From NCBI GenBank assembly GCA_050084985.1, contig JBITNC010000001.1:140802001-140866000 (forward strand): a stretch of 64,000 bases of DNA, in the 5' to 3' direction. This DNA comes from Nageia nagi. Its lineage: Eukaryota > Pinophyta. This document shows, one piece after another, positions 57,131 through 64,000 of the stretch. How positions within the stretch are numbered: the stretch's first letter is position 1; every line of letters begins with the position of its first letter. The notes under the pieces were generated by a model. The model was not told the DNA's origin. It ran no database searches and saw only the letters and a program-made list of their open reading frames with translations. The position numbers and the translations under genes were made by a program.

Positions 57131-60037
57131 GGTAACTTCACCAACCTAGTAGAATCCCTAAGCTTACATAACTGAGCTTTAGAAAGAGGCTTGGTGAATA
57201 AATCAATAGATTTTAAAACTAATGGATAATATTGCAAATGAAGAAGACCATATAGAACTCTCTCTTTAATGAAATAGGCTTGGATTTCTACATACTTTGA
57301 TATCTAATGAAAAATAGGATTCTTTGCCAAAGCAATAGCTAACTAATTATTTAGAGAAATTTGAGATGGATGAATTTGCTCATACCCAATGTCTTTTAAA
57401 ATATGCCTCAACCAGATGAATTCTTGGGCTACAAGTGATATTGCATGATATTCAACCTTTGTGATGGAGAGAGTAGTAGTAGGCTGCTTCTTGGAAGCTC
57501 AAGAGATAGCAGTTAAACCAATGCTAAACACATATGATAAAGTTGATTTTATATCATCTCTATCTCCCTCATAATCAAAATATAAGAATCTTGAGAGAAC
57601 AAATGAGAGCAACTTATCATACTTAAGACCAAGATCCTTTATACCCGTAACATACCTCAAAATTTGCTTAACTACATTGAGGTTCTCAACGTATGGTGTT
57701 TGCATAAAGCGAGCCATTATATTCACAACAAGGGTAATATATGGCATTTAAATGTTCAAATAAAGAAGATTACCAATGAGTTTCCTGTAAGCTATAGCAT
57801 TTGCCAACTAAGAGTTGGAACTTAGAGAGATAATGATTCTAAAAGAGATTGGGATTATATCCTACTTGTACTCTTTCATTTCAAACTTTTATAAGATATC
57901 AAATATATACTTAGATTGATTAAGATAAGTATAATCCTTGTATTGGTACACTTGCATCCTAAGATAGTAGTGCAATAGACCAAGGTTTATCATTTCAAAA
58001 GTTGCTTTATATTTTGATATGCACTCTTGGATGAGTACTATATTATTCTCTATAATCAATAGATCATACACATAGAGAAGAATCAAGATCAAGTTTTATC
58101 CTTGGTTGAGCACATAAATATCTATGTCAAATAAATATTTAGAAAAACCAATGTCCTCAAATAATCTTGAAATCTTATGGTACTAGGCTCGAGGTGCATG
58201 CTTAAGACCATATAAACACCTCCTTAGCTTGAAAATAAAATATTCTTTACCTTCCATAATAAAACATTCTAGTTGGTTTATGTAGATTTTTACATCTAAG
58301 TTACCATTTAGAAATGCACTCTTGACATCAAGTTGAAAAACTTTCCATCCTTGAGTTGCTATAAGAGCAAGAATCATCCTGATAGTAGGCATATTTGCCA
58401 TTGGAGCAAAGGTTTCTTTATAATCAACTCTATATTTTTGGAAAAAATATTTGGATACTAACCTTTATTTGTATTTCTTAATCTCATGAACAAAATTATA
58501 TTTTACCTTATAAGCCCATTTATTACCAATCACATTGTGTTTATTTGGATAATGAACCAAATCCTAATTTTGATTCTTAATTAGAGCCTCATACTCCACA
58601 TTCATTATTCATCCAATAGTCATGCTTTGAAGATTATTTTAATGATGAGGGCTTATTCTTATTATCAATTTTAGTAAATAAGGATTTATTAATGGTCATA
58701 CTTCTAGTTATCCTTTCTATTGGAGAGTTTTTTTTCTTAGGTGATAAATCCACACTAACATCCATTCAGTTAGGTGCAACAGAAGAATCATCATCCTTAT
58801 CTAGGTTCTCAAAAGAAGCAAATTCTTTAGTAAGTTCATTGAAATTGAAATTTCTTGAGACAAAAATTACTCTAATGGAAGGTTGATATAGCCTGTAGCC
58901 TCTATGCTAATTGTCATAACCATTAAAGATACACTCTTTGGATCTCTTATCCATTTTCTTCCTTTTCTCAGGAACAAAAAAGGCATAAGCATCATAGTCA
59001 AAGATCCTAGAGTGAGAGATGTTAGGTTTTTTCATGTCCATGACTCATATAGAGTTTTTCCTTCAATTGATTTTATAGGATACCTATTTAAGATGTAAAT
59101 TGTAGTATTTATAGCTTCACCCCATAAGAATCTAGAAAGATCATCCAACAAACATATTTCCATTTCTTGAATGGTTTTATTCTTTCTTTCTACTACACCA
59201 CTCTATTGAAGAATGTAAGGAATTGAAAACTGCCTCTTGATTCTATATTTGGTACAAAGATCATTGAATTCATTATTGTTATACTCACCCCCATTATCAA
59301 ATCTCAACATCTTGATTTTGAATCTAAATTGATTTTCTACCAAGGATTTGAAATATTTATACCTGTCAAAGGTTTGATCCTTATGCTCTAAAAGATAGCC
59401 AAAAGTTATCTTGCTAAATCATTAATAAAGGTCAAGATATAAGATGCTCCCTCAAGTGATTTACTTGGAAATGGACCCATCAAATTTGAATGCACAAGTT
59501 GAAGAGGTTGAGTTGCTCTAGTTACCTTATCTTTAACAATTTGTTTCTAATTCATTTTACCTAGGATGCATTTCTTACAAAGACCAATTGTAGGTGATAT
59601 TGAAGGTAGACTTTCATAAGTTCTTGATATTTCATAACTTGAATGCTCTTGTTATTTAGGTATCCTAATCAATGGTTCCAAAGATTACCTCTAAAAAAAA
59701 CATTTGTTGCAAGGAACATATTTGTTGAAGATTGATCCATAATGTAAAGGTCATCTTTCATGGATCCTTTCACCAATGGCAAGATCCTTTTTCATGCACC
59801 AAGAGTGCGAGGTAAACTAAAAATTGTAACCTTTCTTTGCAACCTAAATTACGAAAAGAAGTTTCATAGTGAGTTTAGGTACATAAAGTACATTCTCAAG
59901 AATCGTTCATTGTAACCACACACTCCCAATACCTTAAACTTCTAAGACTAAATTATCACCTATCACAACTGTATCTTTTCTATACTTATGAAAGTTTTCA
60001 AACTTATCTTTTTTGAAACACATGTGATTAGTGCATC
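57131..60037 (-). pseudogene. pol: pol (integrase, RT, RNase H) of the old copia element
   Basis: Integrase remnants: LQLVHSNLMGPFPSKSLEGA (catalytic Asp now Asn), MLRFDNGGEYNNNEF near 59300. RT: IRMILALIATQGWKVFQLDV, SAFLNGNL, RRCLYGLKHAPRA (58401-58183) and a catalytic box YVYD (58074-58063) in place of YVDD. RNase H: DYEGDRDDIKSTLSYVFSIG and TTTLSITKVEYHAISLVAQE; the end IDLFTKPLSKAQLCKL closes near 57131. Frameshifts and stops occur throughout. Confidence 0.8.
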
Positions 60038-61044
60038 CTAAATCAATAATCTAATCATTTGACATAGAGTGAGATATAGAGTAAAATTTAGAAATATAAG
60101 CAAAATTCTTATTCTTCTTCTTGTAATTAGATTTATTTTATTTTTCATATCTTTTTTTAGCTTGAATTTACTTTTTCTTGTAGTAGTCAACTTCTTTATG
60201 GTCATAGATGCCACAAAAATTACAATTTCCACCATGTTATTTTTTTCTTGTAGCAATCCGATTCCATATGACCATAAATATCATAGAAATTACAATTTCC
60301 ATCAAATTTGGCTTTGGTATTCTTGAACTTATCTTGATCATAATTATACTTATTTTCATCATTCTTGAAATTCTTAGGAGCATGAGAACCCTTATTTTGA
60401 TTATGGATCTTCTTTTTGAAGTGAGGTTTCATTGGTCCTAGTTCCATAGAAGGCTCCATAGGAGTGGTGATCAACACTTTATTGTTAAGTGTTTCCTCAT
60501 GTTTTAAGAGAAGTCTTGACAAATGTTTCTAGAAAAACCTCTTTCTCATAATTAAGCCTAGTTTCAATAACTATGATAAAGTGGATAAACTTAGCAGAGA
60601 GGATTTGAACGATGATGAAAGTCAAAAACTCATCGTTGATCTAATTACAACCACACCCCATAAGCTAATTTCTAAGGTTAATAACCTTATTTAGATATAT
60701 TACCATATTTATGGGATTGTAATAACTTCTAAAGAATGGTAAACCTTCTAGAGGCTTTAATACCAAGGTAGATACTTTTTAGTTTATCCCAAGTTTTCTT
60801 TATAGAGTTTGAAGAAGATATCATAAGAAAGATTTCATTTGAAATTGCATGAAAGATCATAGAGGTTACCAAATCATTCTTTGTATTATAAGCTTCAAGT
60901 TTCTTATCCTTTGATGGAGCAACTTGATTTTCACTGAAAATCATCCAAATTTTTTATGCTTGAAATTCAACTTTCATCCTAGGTTCCCAAATACTAAATT
61001 TGGAACCATCTAGGATATGCTTAGGTGTAAAAGAGTCTCCCATT
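60038..61044 (-). pseudogene. gag: gag of the old copia element
   Basis: The region begins near 61044 with MGDSFTPKHILDGSKF, then ENQVAPSKDKKLEAYNTKND, IKKTWDKLKSIYLGIKASRR (typical copia gag, UBN2-like) and a zinc knuckle CNFYDIYGHMESDCYKK near 60270. In the knuckle the second Cys is Tyr. It is broken by stops. Confidence 0.7.
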
Positions 61045-63385
61045 GCTCCAAAAATATGAAGAAGAAAAAATATAAGCAAACATGTTGAGTTTAAAAAATA
61101 TTAATTATACATGTTTGAGTTAATAAAAAAATACAAATGCTTAAATTATTAACAAGCATAATTAATCATCCATCCAACATTAGTATCACCAAGTATAATC
61201 ATGAAAAGGGAGATTTGAGGCTTGTTTTCTTGTCTAAAATTAGGCCTTCACTTGGATGCCTAAAAGGAGCTCAAATCCTACCAATCCTTAACCAATTCCT
61301 CTTGGATAGCAATATACTCACTAAAATAAGTAGTAGCTATTTTTCAAGGTTGTGACATATGTTGGATCAACCAAATTAATTATCTTGATTAAATTTTCAA
61401 TTTTCTTCTTAGGTTATTAGGATAATCCTTGAATGGATGGGAAGACATGTGGTATCACTACACACATGCCTGTCCACCTATATGAAGTTAAATCTAGAGT
61501 AACAAAGGACTTAGAAAAAATTAAGAAGTATAAACTTTTCACCACTTGGGTTGTCAAACTAAAAAGGCTCCAGTCTACTTTATCCTCACCTCATGGATCC
61601 ATAAACAAGTCATGTTGCAGAATAAACATGCGAATGTGTTCATTTTAAGGGGAAGCAATTTTCAATATTTGCGTACTTTTCATATAAAGTAAAAGTGCAA
61701 AATAATAAAATGATTTAAACATAAAACTACATCCAACATTATCCATAAGTATGAGCTAAAGAGTTCAATGGATTTTGTTGCCAACCCTAATGGATCTCTT
61801 TACAAAAAGTTAATTAATTTTTAAGTAACAACATTAATTTTAAGTAAGAACATATGAACCTAAGAGTCCAATTGGTTTTGTTACAACTCCTAATGGATCT
61901 TTATACAAAAAAGGTTCATTATCAAAAATTCTCTCCCTTATTACTTAAAAAATGAACTTAAAAATAATTCCATATTTGCAATTATAGGCAAAAAGAAAAT
62001 ATATTTAAGAGAACATTTATCCATCCACATGTTTGCAATAATCATGCATTACGAGAAAATTGTAAAACATACATGTAAAATTTTTATCCTTTTAACAATA
62101 ATTATGCATTAAAATTATTCATCCACATGTGTACACATATACAAGAGAAAAAAAATAAACCATATACTTAAAAAATTAAGTAGTTAATTTATTTTAAGTG
62201 TATGATGAATAAAGTTTCTTAAAAATTTTGCACTAAGATTAAATGTTAGCACATAAAGACATATTTAAAAATAACACATACTTAAAAAAACTCTGTTTAA
62301 TTTAGAAACCCCCTTTTTGGCTTTGTTTTAATTAAAAAAATCCCTTCTTTTTTTTAAAAAAAAAATGCAAACTTAAAAAATATCCATTATATAGAAAAAT
62401 AAACACCTCTTGTTACATGCCTTTTTGTTTTGTTTTGTTTTGTTTTTTTTAAATAATAATAATACCTCACAATATATTATGCAGGTAAAAGGAGGCAACC
62501 ATGGGTAGTTATGACTGAAAGGAGGGGGGGGGGTCGGATGCACACCTAGGCAGCTTAGGACCTATAAATAGGGGGAGTAGAGGGTTTTGAATAAGAGGGA
62601 CATGCAAGGGGAGTGCATAGGAGTGGGTGGAGGAGGGGTACACCCAAGGAAGCGACCCATGGGGTTGCATGCCCTTTTCTTCATTTTTTTATTTAATAAA
62701 AATAGAGTTTTAAATCTATTTTATTACATAGTTTTTTTAATATTTTAAAACTACTTTTTTAAGAAAAAAAATTTTTCAAAAAAAGTATATTAAAAAAATA
62801 TTAAATATTATATATATATTACCCTTTTAATATATAAATCATATATATTAATATAATATTTTTTTTATAAAAAAATTCTTTTTGAACAAACAAAAATTAC
62901 ATGCAATTTAATTTTAGAAACATATTGTAAAAATAGCACTATAGTTAAATTGTAAAAACCAAAAATTGCAATACTTTTAGCTATTTCTACATTAAATAGA
63001 AACATGCAATTTTAATCTATAACAATCCATTTAAGTAAATTTACTCAAAACAATTTGCAATTAGCATAGTTTTGCTACACATTAAGTAATTTGCTTTAAA
63101 AATTGTAACTAACAAACTATTGTTAGTAAATGCATAGCAATACCATAAAAATTGAACTAACATGTTAGTATAACCAAATAATAGTAATATATTGTCTACT
63201 TTAATCAAATTTTGATAAATAAAATTTGATAATCAAGGTACGAAAAATGGTTAGTAATAAAGAAAAATTTGACAATGAATAAAGTAAGATGGAAATTATA
63301 CCTTCAAACCCTTTTACCTCAACAAAGTAGATGTAGAAAGAGGAGGAAATACCTTCAAATATGTTGAAGAGGAGCTTCCAAGAAT
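61045..63385 (-). other. long untranslated leader of the old copia element
   Basis: About 2.3 kb lies between the primer-binding site and the gag remnant, with no supported frame. It contains homopolymer runs near 62340-62450, a GGGGGGGGGG run at about 62525, a plus-strand TATA-like CTATAAATAGGGGG at 62561, and a diverged ~105-bp duplication (AATGGATTTTGTTGCC at 61767, CAATTGGTTTTGTTAC at 61870). A further nested insertion could explain the length, but no border was found. Confidence 0.5.
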
Positions 63386-63399
63386 AGTTCTGATACCAC
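63386..63399 (-). other. primer-binding site of old copia element
   Basis: On the minus strand, AAGTGGTATCAGAACT follows the LTR end; TGGTATCAGA is complementary to initiator Met tRNA. Confidence 0.85.
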
Positions 63400-63400
63400 T

Positions 63401-63881
63401 TGATGAAATTAACCCTTTTCAAATTAATCTCTATTTTACTACTATCTCAAGAAGGCACATACAACATCAACACAATATCCCAATAACATAAGCCAATCTC
63501 ATAAATAACATAAGATATAAAGTGGTTCCTCCCTCCTTGGAAGTACATCCACTAAGAACGATCTTCTTATTCTCAAGGACCTCTCTTACAAAATCTCTCT
63601 TCTCTCTCCAAACCTTAAACCTAGCTTTATAATTATTTTATTACAATGAGAGGAAGGGTACCTCTCTATTTATAAGAAGAAATCCCACCCTTTAATCCAA
63701 GGGTAAGGTTAAAGGTGTTTCTATATTTAATCCTCTTTCTAAATTTATTCCTCTTTTTATTTTTATTCCTCTTCCTATTTTTATTCTTTTAATTCTTTAA
63801 AGTATATAAATATACTTTAAGCATTAAGTGAATTTACATTAAAGAGAAATATTATACAGTATTACATTACAAATTCTATCA
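63401..63881 (-). repeat. 5' LTR of the old copia element
   Basis: On the minus strand it begins TGATAGAATTTG and ends AATTTCATCA. A TATA-like CTTATAAATAGAG lies mid-LTR (about 63680-63668). It is ~19 bp longer than its partner, owing to an extra copy of a TTTTTATTCCTC-type unit. Confidence 0.88.
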
Positions 63882-63886
63882 ATTTT

Positions 63887-64000
63887 GACATTGTAGCTCT
63901 CCCAAATAATTTTTTCTTGATCAAGTTCTACATGGGGGATGATATTCAAAAAGTGTTGCATGGAGGTCCATGGATATTTGGCCAATGGGCCATGTTTTTG
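63887..64000 (+). pseudogene. LINE ORF1 (DUF4283-like), right part, runs off window
   Basis: The continuation of the frame from 54805 reads DIVALPNNFFLIKFYMGDD, then VLHGGPWIFGQWAMFL, the NNFFLIKF and GGPWIFG signature of DUF4283. With one copy of the ATTTT duplication removed, the codons join without a shift. It has no stop before the window ends. Confidence 0.72.

Larger units (their letters stand above)
55270..63881 (-). mobile_element. old Ty1/copia retrotransposon inserted in the LINE ORF1
   Basis: LTRs at 63401-63881 (5' on this strand) and 55270-55731 (3') share the same ends (TGWTAGAATTTG ... TTTCATCA-like) and are roughly 88-90% alike by eye. A perfect 5-bp duplication ATTTT lies at 55265-55269 and 63882-63886. 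The primer-binding site, gag, integrase, RT and RNase H remnants and the purine tract all lie in order on the minus strand. Numerous stops make it non-autonomous. It carries an inverted solo LTR in its 3' region. Confidence 0.9.

Overview
This window looks like nuclear DNA from a land plant with a large, transposon-rich genome. The evidence is Tat-like Ty3/gypsy and Tnt1-like Ty1/copia elements, three hAT-type DNA transposon classes, a CACTA element, a Mutator-type MITE, a degenerate TTTAGGG (plant telomere-type) tract and spliced host-gene exons. The LINE at 18-26.7 kb is unlike common flowering-plant L1s, so a gymnosperm or another non-flowering lineage is my best guess; this is inference only. 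No rRNA, tRNA, CRISPR or bacterial-type operon was seen.

Layout. 1-~7.15 kb: 3' part of a decayed Ty3/gypsy element (gag, protease, RT-RNase H, second RNase H, integrase, tandem repeats, 3' LTR). 7.15-11.3 kb: intergenic DNA with a short foldback, a non-autonomous hAT (8673-9400), three minisatellites of 51-54 bp period and a possible first exon (10852). 11.3-18.1 kb: an unrecognised, broken minus-strand reading frame (16090 to 12554) behind a repeat-rich leader holding two copies of a CCAA/TATA promoter-like block. 18.1-26.7 kb: a LINE whose endonuclease domain is split by a 3.97-kb hAT element (19379-23352). 28.3-33.4 kb: a young, structurally complete Ty1/copia element. 33.9-34.9 kb: exons of an MBNL-like CCCH zinc-finger gene or gene fragment. 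36.0-40.1 kb: a second full-size hAT. 41.6-43.5 kb: a Mutator-type MITE and a hAT MITE, both with intact target duplications. 44.0-47.1 kb: a LINE ORF1 relic, a satellite with about 379-bp higher-order period and an LTR. 47.1-~53 kb: a decayed CACTA element. 53.0-53.9 kb: degenerate telomere-type repeats. 54.8-64.0 kb: a LINE ORF1 split by an old minus-strand Ty1/copia element (55270-63881), which itself carries an inverted solo LTR.

Most annotation here is the history of nested insertions. In several cases target-site duplications can be read directly, and removing the insertion brings the host reading frame back into register. The only element that looks able to express a full protein set is the copia element at 28.3-33.4 kb. 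The most unusual observations are a ~31-bp repeat shared between the gypsy LTR and its polyprotein linkers, the unidentified minus-strand frame with duplicated promoter blocks, and catalytic Asp-to-Tyr changes in three unrelated retroelements.
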